A stretch of DNA of 37,460 bases. Source: an uncultured Bacteroidia bacterium (GTDB lineage: Bacteria > Bacteroidota > Bacteroidia > Bacteroidales > Prolixibacteraceae). The stretch spans positions 1 to 37,460 of the forward strand of contig CAIRSO010000247.1 in assembly GCA_903881215.1 (NCBI GenBank), given 5' to 3'. The notes under the pieces were generated by a model. The model did not search any database, was not told where the DNA came from, and was given only the letters and a program-made list of their open reading frames with translations. Numbering within the stretch: position 1 is the stretch's first letter; each line of letters opens with the position of its first letter. Below, in pieces: positions 18,088 to 26,422 of the stretch. Position numbers and translations under genes: made by a program.

Positions 18088-19983
18088 ATGAGATTACTAC
18101 TGACTTCATTACTGCTTGCTGGCATACTGACACTGAACGGCCAGACCCAACGGAATGTCATGTCTTCCAAATATTCTGAAGAGTATCTGAAAAAGGTATT
18201 GACGGATCCATCGAAATGGTTTTCAGAACCAGGTTATCCAACGCAGGATCGCTGGAATGAAATTCCCGCAGAGCGAAGAAATGACATCATTAAAAGAGCC
18301 GAAAAACAATTGGCGTATGATTGGCGAGCCATTTCGGCCTCTTCCTTCCTTGCCTTTGATGCCATTGGGAATAGGGATTCGATGCAAAACATTGACAATG
18401 AACGCAAAGATGCACTTGCCAATCTGGTAGAGGCTGAATTACTGGAAGCAAAGGGGCGGTTCCTGAATAAAATAGTCGATGGGGTGTGGTCGATGTGTGA
18501 AGAATCCTTCTGGGGAATTTCGGCCCACGTGAACCGGCAAAAACAGCCCGGATCACTGCCAGATGTAACAGAACCAGTCATTGACCTTTTCGCCTCCGAA
18601 AAAGGTGCAAAACTGGCTCGCATCCATTACCTGATGAAAACGAAATTCGATTCAATCAATCCTCTTATTTCGCAACGGATTACCTATGAAATTAATCGCA
18701 GAATACTTGTGCCCTATTACACCCGAAATGATTTTAGCTGGTTTGGGTTCAATGATCAATTTGTCAACAATTGGAATCCATGGATTAACAGCAATGTGTT
18801 GTCAACCATTTTGTTAATAGAAAAGGATCCGAATGTTCGGGCCAAAGGTGCTTACAAGGCCATGCGCTCGATGGACAAATATGTCAATTTTGTGAAAGCC
18901 GACGGATGGTGTGACGAGGGACCAAGTTATTGGGGTGTGGCAGGAGCCAGACTTTTCTGGTCGCTCGAAATGTTTTACCAGGCAAGTGGGGGGCAGATCA
19001 ATATATTCGACCAGCCGATCATCCATAATCTTGGAAAATATATCTACAATGCCTATATCGGCGATGATTATTATGTAAATTTTGCCGATGCAGCAGCCAA
19101 AAATACACACAGTCCTGAATTGATCTTCAAATGGGGCGAGTACAGCAACGACCCGAAAATGATGGGGTTTGCTTCGTTTTTGGCCAAACGAAAAGGCTAC
19201 ACTTCGAATAAAAAGTTGAATGATTATCCAGCATGGGAGCCTTTGCAGAAGAGTTTTTGGTTTCCGGATAACCAGATCGCAGGTGGCCGCGACAGCGAAA
19301 CTTCCAGCAACGGATTCTACATGGTTGCCAAAGGCGGACACAACGAGGAGAGTCACAACCACAACGATGTAGGAAACTGCATTGTCCATTTTAACAACAA
19401 ACCTATCCTGATCGATGCAGGAAAATTGTATTACACTAAATACTCTTTCGGAGACAAGCGCTATACTTACTGGCCAACCCGATCCAATTACCACAATGTG
19501 CCGACCATCAACGGGGTAGAGCAACATGTCGGAAAGGAATATGCTGCGAAATCTGTAGTATTCGGTTCAAGTGACAAGCAGCTTCAGTTTTCACTGGATA
19601 TCGCCAAAGCCTATCCTGCGGAAGCCAAAGTCGATTTTTGGAACAGGACCTACACCCTGAACAGAGGCAAGTCCCTGGTAATTCAGGACAAATACAAACT
19701 TTCGGAAGTTAAGGGGGAAAACTGCCTCAATTTTCTGACCTGCTGTAAAGCTTCGATAATCAAACCTGGAGTTGTGCAACTTAAAACAGATTCGGTATCC
19801 ATTGAAATCTCATTCGATCCGAAAGCCTTGTCGCCTGTAATCGAAGAGTTCGACACCGACGATAAAACTGTGGAAGTTTCGTGGGGGAAACGATTAACAC
19901 GGCTAAGATTTAAAATTTTGTCAAAAAAGCCGGAAAACAAATTAGAACTGACATTTAAAGAATCCATTGCCAAGATAAAATGA
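18088..19983 (+). CDS. Heparinase II/III-family toroid lyase (CDEGPSYWG group)
   Basis: This 631-residue secreted protein has a short signal peptide (hydrophobic to about residue 17). The toroid domain holds NNWNPWIN with candidate Asn228, and CDEGPSYWG with candidate Tyr281. The C-terminal beta-sandwich has ESHNHNDVGN with His423, His425 and Asp427, then Asp443 (ILIDAG) and His469 (NYHNVPTING). That is the complete heparinase II/III residue set with an HNH core. Its closest relative here is the gene at 26423. The group is distinct from both the PL12-like and FSDWNPSH groups, and I cannot name its CAZy family. A role in breaking uronic-acid linkages in the periplasm is inferred. Its stop overlaps the ATG of the GH95 gene (ATGA, 19980). 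Confidence 0.8.
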   Translation: MRLLLTSLLLAGILTLNGQTQRNVMSSKYSEEYLKKVLTDPSKWFSEPGYPTQDRWNEIPAERRNDIIKRAEKQLAYDWRAISASSFLAFDAIGNRDSMQNIDNERKDALANLVEAELLEAKGRFLNKIVDGVWSMCEESFWGISAHVNRQKQPGSLPDVTEPVIDLFASEKGAKLARIHYLMKTKFDSINPLISQRITYEINRRILVPYYTRNDFSWFGFNDQFVNNWNPWINSNVLSTILLIEKDPNVRAKGAYKAMRSMDKYVNFVKADGWCDEGPSYWGVAGARLFWSLEMFYQASGGQINIFDQPIIHNLGKYIYNAYIGDDYYVNFADAAAKNTHSPELIFKWGEYSNDPKMMGFASFLAKRKGYTSNKKLNDYPAWEPLQKSFWFPDNQIAGGRDSETSSNGFYMVAKGGHNEESHNHNDVGNCIVHFNNKPILIDAGKLYYTKYSFGDKRYTYWPTRSNYHNVPTINGVEQHVGKEYAAKSVVFGSSDKQLQFSLDIAKAYPAEAKVDFWNRTYTLNRGKSLVIQDKYKLSEVKGENCLNFLTCCKASIIKPGVVQLKTDSVSIEISFDPKALSPVIEEFDTDDKTVEVSWGKRLTRLRFKILSKKPENKLELTFKESIAKIK

Positions 19984-22532
19984 CAAATGACCTAAAATTC
20001 ATACTATCAATCTCCTGGCTATTCTTTCAACTATTTTCCCAGCAGGCATTTGCACAACATACAAAACCCATCTCCTTCCCCGAACGCGGATTTGTTAGTT
20101 CAAAACCTGCCACCCAGTGGGAACATGCACTTGTAAGTGGCAATGGTAAATATGGGGCTCTGGTTTTCGGGCAACCCCTCGATGAAACCATTGTCCTTAA
20201 CCATGCCAGGTTGTTTATGCCGGTGCATGAACCACTTACACCGGTAAATACGGGGGCTCACCTTACTGAAATCCGCCAGATGATTGCCAATGGGCAGTAC
20301 AAGCGAGCTACAGAATATGTGGTGGAGATATCCAAAACGGAAGGATATGGTGAAAAACGGTGGACTGACCCTTATATACCGGCTTTTAATATCCGGGCAA
20401 TCATGAAGCCTCTTGGAGAAGTGAAGGATTATTCCCGTTCGGTGGATTTCTCAACGGGTGTTGCATCTGTCAACTGGAGTGATACAAGGGGCACTTTTCA
20501 TCGACGGCTTTTTGTTTCAAGAGCCGACGATGCTATTGTCCTATCGATCACAGGAAATAAGAAAGGAATTGTGGACTGTACCCTGAAACTTGCCCGGCAA
20601 CCGGCCAAGGGAGCAGGTGGCTGGAATCCGGAGAAGATGTTGAAGGATGGAATAAAGGAATATAAAACTGGTGCAGAATCGGAATGGTTAACCTATCGCA
20701 GCAGTTTCAAAAAACAATGGAAGGGGAGTTTACAGGGATACGAAGGAGTTTCGCGAATTTTGGTTCGCGGCGGAAAGACCGTCACTGAGGGTGATTCAAT
20801 TTCCGTATCCGGTGCCGATGAAGTACTGGTATTTACTAAAATTGAGCTACTTAACGACTACAATAATTCTCAAATCGGGAATCTCAAAAAATCTCTTTCG
20901 CGAATTAACTCTGATTACAAAACTTTAATGGAGCGGCATGCGAAAATTCACAGCGCCATATTCAACCGTTCCCGTCTCGATTTGGGTGGTGGTTCTGACC
21001 GCAATCTGACTTCAGAAGAATTGATCGCAAAATCAAGAATCGGAAACCTGAATCCGGCACTGTTGGAAAAGGAATACGATGCTGCACGGTACAATATACT
21101 TTCGAGCAGTGGCGAACTATTTCCGAATTTGCAGGGAATCTGGAGTGGAACTTACGGCCCTTACTGGTCGGGTGATTTTACGTTGAATGGCAATGTTCAA
21201 AGTGCCATATCTGCCAACTTATCAGCCAATATGGCCGAGTGTTTGCTGCCATTTTTCAGCTACATGGAAGACCATTTGGAAGAATTCAGGGAAAATGCAA
21301 AGATGCTCTACAATTGCCGGGGCATCAATGTACCTTCCCGTGCCAGCAATCATTGCCTGAAAAACTGTTTCGAGGCCGAAAGACCTATGACTTTCTGGAC
21401 TGCTGGTGCCGGATGGGTGTCCCAATTCTTTTTTGACTATTACCTTTATACCGGCGACAAGGAGTTTCTCAGTTCACGTGCCCTGCCATTTATGAAGGAG
21501 GCAGCCCTATTTTACGAAGACTTCCTGATCGAAGGCCCTGACGGAAAATTGCTTTTTAGTCCCAGTTATTCTCCTGAAAACCAGCCTGCCAATAGTAATT
21601 CATCCGCTGCAATCAATAGTGCCATGGACATTGGCGTAGCCCGTGAATTGCTGAATAATTGCATTGCTGCCAGTCAAATACTTGGAAATGTTGCAGATGA
21701 TGTGATCCGCTGGAAATCAATGCTGAAAAAGATGCCGGAATACCTCATCAACGACCAGGGGGCAGTAAAAGAGTGGTCAACTCCATTGCTTAAAGACAAC
21801 GATGCCCACCGGCATGCTTCCCATTTATATGCCTTGTTCAATGGCCTTCCTGCTGAAATTGCAGGTAACCCACAATTGTTAAAGGCTTTCGGCATAACAT
21901 TGGAAAACCGCATGGAAATCCGTCGCAGGGAGTTCATGTCGCCGACTTTAAGAAAACTCACTGCATTGGAAAAGGCAGCCATCCCAAATTATACTCCTTC
22001 CGGTGACAATGGAGAGATCATTGAAGGACGACCACCGGGAGAAATGGCCTTCGGAATTGTCCAACAGGGATTTGCTGCAGCAAGCCTGCACAAAGCTGAC
22101 GTTTGTGGCCAGATTCTCGACTGGCTGGCCAACTGTTATTGGTATCCAAATTTTATATCGACACACAACCCCAAGGCTATCTTCAACACCGATATTTCCG
22201 GCGGACTTCCCGCACTGATTTTAAGAATGCTGGTCGACTCCCAACCGGGATGGATCGAGTTTTTACCTGCATGGCCCAATTCCATGCCTGCAGGCAAAAT
22301 CGAGGGAGCAGCTCTCAGGGGACAGATTATCCTTAAAAAGCTTTCCTGGAATGGGAAAAAGATAGAGGCAGTTTTATTCTCAGGGATTCAGCAGAATGTG
22401 CAGCTTCGAACAACCGGAAGGATAGATACAATTTCCGGCAACAGAAAAGTAAAAATCAACCTTGAAAACGGAAAATATTTTCTTATATTGCCTGAAAAAC
22501 AAGAGGTTTCGATAAAAATAGAATTAAAATAA
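19980..22532 (+). CDS. GH95-family alpha-L-fucosidase-like glycoside hydrolase
   Basis: This 850-residue secreted protein has a signal peptide ending QQAFA. The GH95 N-terminal beta domain (about 35-290) opens WEHALVSGNGKYGALVFG and DETIVLNHARLF. The central (alpha/alpha)6 barrel holds Asn403 and Asn405 (LNGNVQ), Glu533 in SPSYSPEN and Asp738 (NTDISGG). These correspond to the Asn421/Asn423, Glu566 and Asp766 catalytic set of B. bifidum AfcA as I remember it. A C-terminal beta domain follows WIEFLPAWPNSMPAG. GH95 members hydrolyse alpha-1,2-L-fucose or alpha-L-galactose by inversion, so the PUL substrate probably carries such branches. Several motifs deviate from well-known members, so specificity is open. 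It overlaps the previous gene by four bases. Confidence 0.85.
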   Translation: MTNDLKFILSISWLFFQLFSQQAFAQHTKPISFPERGFVSSKPATQWEHALVSGNGKYGALVFGQPLDETIVLNHARLFMPVHEPLTPVNTGAHLTEIRQMIANGQYKRATEYVVEISKTEGYGEKRWTDPYIPAFNIRAIMKPLGEVKDYSRSVDFSTGVASVNWSDTRGTFHRRLFVSRADDAIVLSITGNKKGIVDCTLKLARQPAKGAGGWNPEKMLKDGIKEYKTGAESEWLTYRSSFKKQWKGSLQGYEGVSRILVRGGKTVTEGDSISVSGADEVLVFTKIELLNDYNNSQIGNLKKSLSRINSDYKTLMERHAKIHSAIFNRSRLDLGGGSDRNLTSEELIAKSRIGNLNPALLEKEYDAARYNILSSSGELFPNLQGIWSGTYGPYWSGDFTLNGNVQSAISANLSANMAECLLPFFSYMEDHLEEFRENAKMLYNCRGINVPSRASNHCLKNCFEAERPMTFWTAGAGWVSQFFFDYYLYTGDKEFLSSRALPFMKEAALFYEDFLIEGPDGKLLFSPSYSPENQPANSNSSAAINSAMDIGVARELLNNCIAASQILGNVADDVIRWKSMLKKMPEYLINDQGAVKEWSTPLLKDNDAHRHASHLYALFNGLPAEIAGNPQLLKAFGITLENRMEIRRREFMSPTLRKLTALEKAAIPNYTPSGDNGEIIEGRPPGEMAFGIVQQGFAAASLHKADVCGQILDWLANCYWYPNFISTHNPKAIFNTDISGGLPALILRMLVDSQPGWIEFLPAWPNSMPAGKIEGAALRGQIILKKLSWNGKKIEAVLFSGIQQNVQLRTTGRIDTISGNRKVKINLENGKYFLILPEKQEVSIKIELK

Positions 22533-22551
22533 TCCTTTCAGAAAATTAGAT

Positions 22552-23550
22552 ATGGTGAGGAAAAGTTTACTATCCGTTTCTCTGTTAATAGTTGCCCTTT
22601 TAACCGTTAATGGACAAAATATAACCAAAATAGCTCATCAGAAAATGATGTATGCTGATTCTACCCGGCGAGGCAAACCGTTTTCTAAAAATCCATTTGT
22701 GATCCATCTTGGAGACAGGTACCTGATGTATTCTTCTATTTTGCCGGTGAAAGGAAGTGATGCACGGGAAATAGAAATCACAGAAAGCAAAGACCTGATT
22801 AACTGGAAGAATGTTGGTTATTTGAATGCAAAAGAGGATTATGAAAAGAACGGAATAAGTGCTCCTTGTGTATTGGTAATCAAAGGCAAAGTTCATATTT
22901 TTTACCAAACTTACGGAAATGGAAAAAATGATGCCATTTGCCATGCAGTTTCCGATGATGGTATCACCAATTTCAAACGTAACCCTACCAATCCGATCTT
23001 TCGTCCTAACGGGACCTGGAACTGCGGACGAGCCATCGATGCAGAAGTGTTTCTCTACCAAGGGAAATATTTCATGTATTTCGCCACGCGCGATCCCGGA
23101 TTTAAAATTCAACTACAGGGAGTTGCTGTTGCCCCGGAAAATACCAATTTCAATCGTGAGGAGTGGACGCATCTCTCGAAAGACGGTCCGATTCTCAAAC
23201 CCGAATTGCCCTGGGAAGGAGAATGTATTGAAGCAGCATCCATTATTGAGCGAAACGGAAAGTTATATATGTTCTACGCAGGAGCTTACGACAACGCACC
23301 TCAGCAAATTGGTGTTGCAACAAGTAAAGATGGCGTTAAATGGGAACGACTTTTTAAGGAGCCTTTTTTGTGCAATGGCAAACCCGGCGAATGGAATTTC
23401 AGCGAATCTGGTCACCCGAATATTTTCGATGATGGGGAAAAAACCTATCTTTTTTATCAGGGGAACAAAGACAATGGCCATACCTGGTGGATTTCGAATG
23501 TAGAAGTTTTCTGGAATGAAATGGGACCATATCTAAAAATACAGGCATGA
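22552..23550 (+). CDS. Five-bladed beta-propeller glycosidase-like protein (GH43/GH117/GH130-like)
   Basis: This 332-residue secreted protein has a signal peptide to about residue 22 (LLTVNG|QN). Repeated blade motifs are visible: GDRYLMYSS, GKVHIFYQTYG, QGKYFMYFATRD, NGKLYMFYAG and EKTYLFYQGN. They are typical of five-bladed propeller glycosidases of clan GH-F and related families. Asp163 (RAIDAEVF) and Glu227 (CIEAASI) sit where a GH43 transition-state Asp and catalytic acid Glu would. The first blade reads KNPFVIHLGDRY with Asn47 where GH43 enzymes have the base Asp, so the mechanism is uncertain. It starts 19 bases after GH95 and overlaps the next ATG by four bases. It may trim side-chain sugars; the exact family is unassigned. 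Confidence 0.65.
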   Translation: MVRKSLLSVSLLIVALLTVNGQNITKIAHQKMMYADSTRRGKPFSKNPFVIHLGDRYLMYSSILPVKGSDAREIEITESKDLINWKNVGYLNAKEDYEKNGISAPCVLVIKGKVHIFYQTYGNGKNDAICHAVSDDGITNFKRNPTNPIFRPNGTWNCGRAIDAEVFLYQGKYFMYFATRDPGFKIQLQGVAVAPENTNFNREEWTHLSKDGPILKPELPWEGECIEAASIIERNGKLYMFYAGAYDNAPQQIGVATSKDGVKWERLFKEPFLCNGKPGEWNFSESGHPNIFDDGEKTYLFYQGNKDNGHTWWISNVEVFWNEMGPYLKIQA

Positions 23551-26279
23551 AATTAGTAACAATCAAACTATCGCTGGTCTTCCTCTGTTTTTTTTGCGCA
23601 TCACCTGCGCAAAGTCAAACTCATCCCTTATCCGGTCACCCGAGATTGTTTTTTCTTCAGGCCGACGAGGCAATTCTGAAAGCCAAAATTACAGCTACCC
23701 CTCTGTTGACCAAATCGCACAATGTTATCATTACTGAATGCAATCTCCTGCTTACGTTGCCTGTTCAGCAAAGGGTTTTAATTGGGAGACGATTGCTCAG
23801 TGTTTCAAGGGAAGCCATCAGGAGAATATCCTACCTGAGTTACGCCTATCGGATGACTGGTGAAGTTCGTTATGCCACCAGGGCAGAAACTGAGATGTTG
23901 GCCATGGCGGCCTTTTCTGACTGGAACCCTTCCCACTTTCTCGATGTAGGAGAAATGACTTTGGCAATGGCCATTGGCTACGATTGGCTGTACAGCTATT
24001 TAGGCTCAACTTCACGTACCACCATTGCAACAGCCATCAAGGTTAAAGGAATCGAAGAAACCACCGGCACAAAAGCGAACCAGTCGTGGTTAACCAGCAA
24101 CAACAACTGGAACCAGGTCTGCAATGCAGGAATATCTGCCGGTGCAGCAGCTGTTTTTGATGAAAATCCAACTTATTACCAACCACTGATTGACAGGGCA
24201 GTAAATTCCATTAAAATTCCGATGGGGGTTTATGTCAACAATGGTGCCTACCCCGAAGGCATGGGATACTGGGAATATGGCACCTCTTTCAATATCCTGT
24301 TTATCGATATGCTGCAACGCATGTGGGGTACCGACCGCGACCTCACAGCCATCGATGGTTTTCTGAAAACAGGCAATTTTGTGACACACATGCAAGGTAC
24401 CGGGACCAAGCAAATGGGTGGAGGAACCCTGAAAGCCATCAATCCGCTTCCGTTTAATTTTGCAGATTGCGGGAATGGAATTGGTGTCCAGATCGGCATG
24501 TTCTGGCTTGCCTCGCGTGCTGCCGACAAGAGCATACTCTACAACGAGTTACAGAAGCTTGATTTTACCTTGACAACGAATGAGGCCAGTCTGGGTGACA
24601 ACCGGCTTTTACCCTTCCTGCTCATCTGGAGCATGAACCTGAACATGAACAACCTGCCGGCACCTGTCGAAACAACTTACCTGGCGCAGGGACAAAGTGC
24701 TGTAGGTGCCCTTCGGACGGGCTGGGGAGCCAACGATATCTACCTGGCAGTGAAGGGAGGCACCCCATCCGGTAACCATGCACACATGGACATTGGTTCT
24801 TTTGTGATGGATGCCATGGATGTAAGATGGGCGATGGATTTCGGGATGAGCGACTACACCGTTCTTGAAGCCAACGGCGTAGATTTGTGGAACATGAGTC
24901 AGAGTTCGGAAAGATGGGACGTATTCCGCTACAACAACATGGCTCACAATACATTGACCATCAACGGAAACAAGCAATTGGTAACCGCAAATGTGCCGGT
25001 CGAAAATTTGGTGAACACCCCAAGCTTGAAATCGGTTGAAATGAACCTCACACCGGCTTACAAGAACGATTTAACCAATTGCCGACGAACGGCATCTATC
25101 GTTTCCAACCGGTATGTCGAGATCAAGGATGTCGTGCAGGCAAGTTCCAAACCACTTACGATTCGTTGGAATCTGCTCACACAGGCCATTCCGCAGAAGG
25201 TAAGTGACAAGGTTATCCGGCTTTCGCAGTCCAACAAAAACCTCTACCTTGTCTTCGAAGGCACCGATGCCGTAACTGCCAAAGCCTGGTCAACCAAGCC
25301 GACTACAAGCTATGAAGAATCCAACTCCGATACTTATTTTACAGGTTTTGAATATGCCGTGACTGCAGGTACGACCCAGACTGTCACCGTCAAATTAGTA
25401 CCTGAAGGTGATGCGGTATTGAGTGGGATCAACCTCACAACCTCCGGAGTTGTATTGAACGAGAATTTTGAGTCGTTCAATCTGAATTCTCTCAACAATG
25501 AATTTGTCAGCTGGAAAACAAACCCAGCCAGCAACGGAGCGTTAAAGGCTATGTTGGGGGAGGTAGTTGTCAATCCTTTTAAGAACGGAATCAATACCAG
25601 CAACAAAGTACTCCGGATCAGAAGGCAGGATGACATCGAGTATGTCACTTCCGCGAATGCCGGAAACTTTACTTATCGCGGCGTTCAGGCTTACGGCTAC
25701 GACTTGAAAGTAAACACAAATTCAGTGATCGAATTCAAATATTACAAAGATGCACCAGGCAAGATTGGCGTGCGTATTTACGATGGCCTCGGGAACGTGC
25801 TGATTGTTGATTTTACTGATCCCTATGAAATTACAGCAGGATACACTACTGCACAATGGCGTACCGCGCAGTTTGCTGTGGGTAGCCTCGATCTGTCAAA
25901 ATTCAGTTTCACACCCTCAGGGTACTTGCTCATTTCGCCTGAAAGAAATGGAACTGAATTTTACCAGGAAAAAGCGTTAACCATGTATGTGGACGAGGTA
26001 AAAATGCTGCCACTTTCGATCACGGCAGTTGAAACACTTCAGAAAAAACCCGGCTTCTCCGCTTATTTTGACCCATTCAATGAACGTATCTGTGTTTTAA
26101 ACCTTCCGGCGAACAGCCGCGAAATAAGATTGTATGATTTACTTGGAAGGACATTGCAAACTGTTCTGGTTTCGGGTGATTACGCGTTGCTGGATGCAGG
26201 AACCACACCAAACAAAGTCTTCATCGTTCAGGTGTTATCTTCCGATGGAAAAAGTCATTCAATGAAGGTGAAAAGGTAA
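23547..26279 (+). CDS. Heparinase II (PL21)-like lyase with C-terminal T9SS sorting domain
   Basis: This 910-residue protein has a signal peptide ending near SPAQSQ. The toroid domain (to about 300) has FSDWNPSHFLDVGEM, Asn187 (NNW) and Tyr241 (GYWEYG). The beta-sandwich carries NHAHMD with His411 and His413, Asp431 (MDFG) and His467 (MAHNTL). The HxH-to-Asp distance matches the heparinase II zinc site. From about 640 an extra beta-sandwich-like module (ENFESFN to YVDEVKML) is present, followed by a type-A T9SS domain with IRLYDLLGRTLQ and a C-terminal SMKVKR. It is the only gene here with such a domain, so it is probably released or anchored at the surface while its relatives stay periplasmic. 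It overlaps the GH43-like gene by four bases. Confidence 0.85.
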   Translation: MKLVTIKLSLVFLCFFCASPAQSQTHPLSGHPRLFFLQADEAILKAKITATPLLTKSHNVIITECNLLLTLPVQQRVLIGRRLLSVSREAIRRISYLSYAYRMTGEVRYATRAETEMLAMAAFSDWNPSHFLDVGEMTLAMAIGYDWLYSYLGSTSRTTIATAIKVKGIEETTGTKANQSWLTSNNNWNQVCNAGISAGAAAVFDENPTYYQPLIDRAVNSIKIPMGVYVNNGAYPEGMGYWEYGTSFNILFIDMLQRMWGTDRDLTAIDGFLKTGNFVTHMQGTGTKQMGGGTLKAINPLPFNFADCGNGIGVQIGMFWLASRAADKSILYNELQKLDFTLTTNEASLGDNRLLPFLLIWSMNLNMNNLPAPVETTYLAQGQSAVGALRTGWGANDIYLAVKGGTPSGNHAHMDIGSFVMDAMDVRWAMDFGMSDYTVLEANGVDLWNMSQSSERWDVFRYNNMAHNTLTINGNKQLVTANVPVENLVNTPSLKSVEMNLTPAYKNDLTNCRRTASIVSNRYVEIKDVVQASSKPLTIRWNLLTQAIPQKVSDKVIRLSQSNKNLYLVFEGTDAVTAKAWSTKPTTSYEESNSDTYFTGFEYAVTAGTTQTVTVKLVPEGDAVLSGINLTTSGVVLNENFESFNLNSLNNEFVSWKTNPASNGALKAMLGEVVVNPFKNGINTSNKVLRIRRQDDIEYVTSANAGNFTYRGVQAYGYDLKVNTNSVIEFKYYKDAPGKIGVRIYDGLGNVLIVDFTDPYEITAGYTTAQWRTAQFAVGSLDLSKFSFTPSGYLLISPERNGTEFYQEKALTMYVDEVKMLPLSITAVETLQKKPGFSAYFDPFNERICVLNLPANSREIRLYDLLGRTLQTVLVSGDYALLDAGTTPNKVFIVQVLSSDGKSHSMKVKR

Positions 26280-26398
26280 TACGGATGAAAAACAAACTAA
26301 TAATACCTGAAAAATGAGACAATTTTGTTGATTTTATTTGTCTGGAGATTAAAAAACTTCCTTCAAATAACAATTTATAAATAATCATTGCATTACTG

Positions 26399-26412
26399 AT
26401 TAATCGATTAAT
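26399..26412. promoter_or_regulatory. Perfect 14-bp palindrome just upstream of a lyase start
   Basis: ATTAATCGATTAAT is a perfect palindrome ending 10 bases before the ATG at 26423, within a 143-base AT-rich gap. The position would suit a repressor site or a leader hairpin. AT-rich chance symmetry is possible and no clear promoter is seen nearby. Confidence 0.2.
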
Positions 26413-26422
26413 TTTCCAAACT

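Noticed and set aside
18814-19527. 237-codon open frame on the minus strand inside the lyase gene at 18088
   Set aside because: It lies fully antisense to a gene with complete family motifs, has no signal or recognisable domain, and reads as a frame shadow.
23593-23613. Perfect 8-bp stem with 5-base loop (TTTGCGCA/TGCGCAAA) in the signal-peptide region of the T9SS lyase
   Set aside because: It is within coding sequence of an overlapping gene and can arise by chance; no other evidence of regulation.
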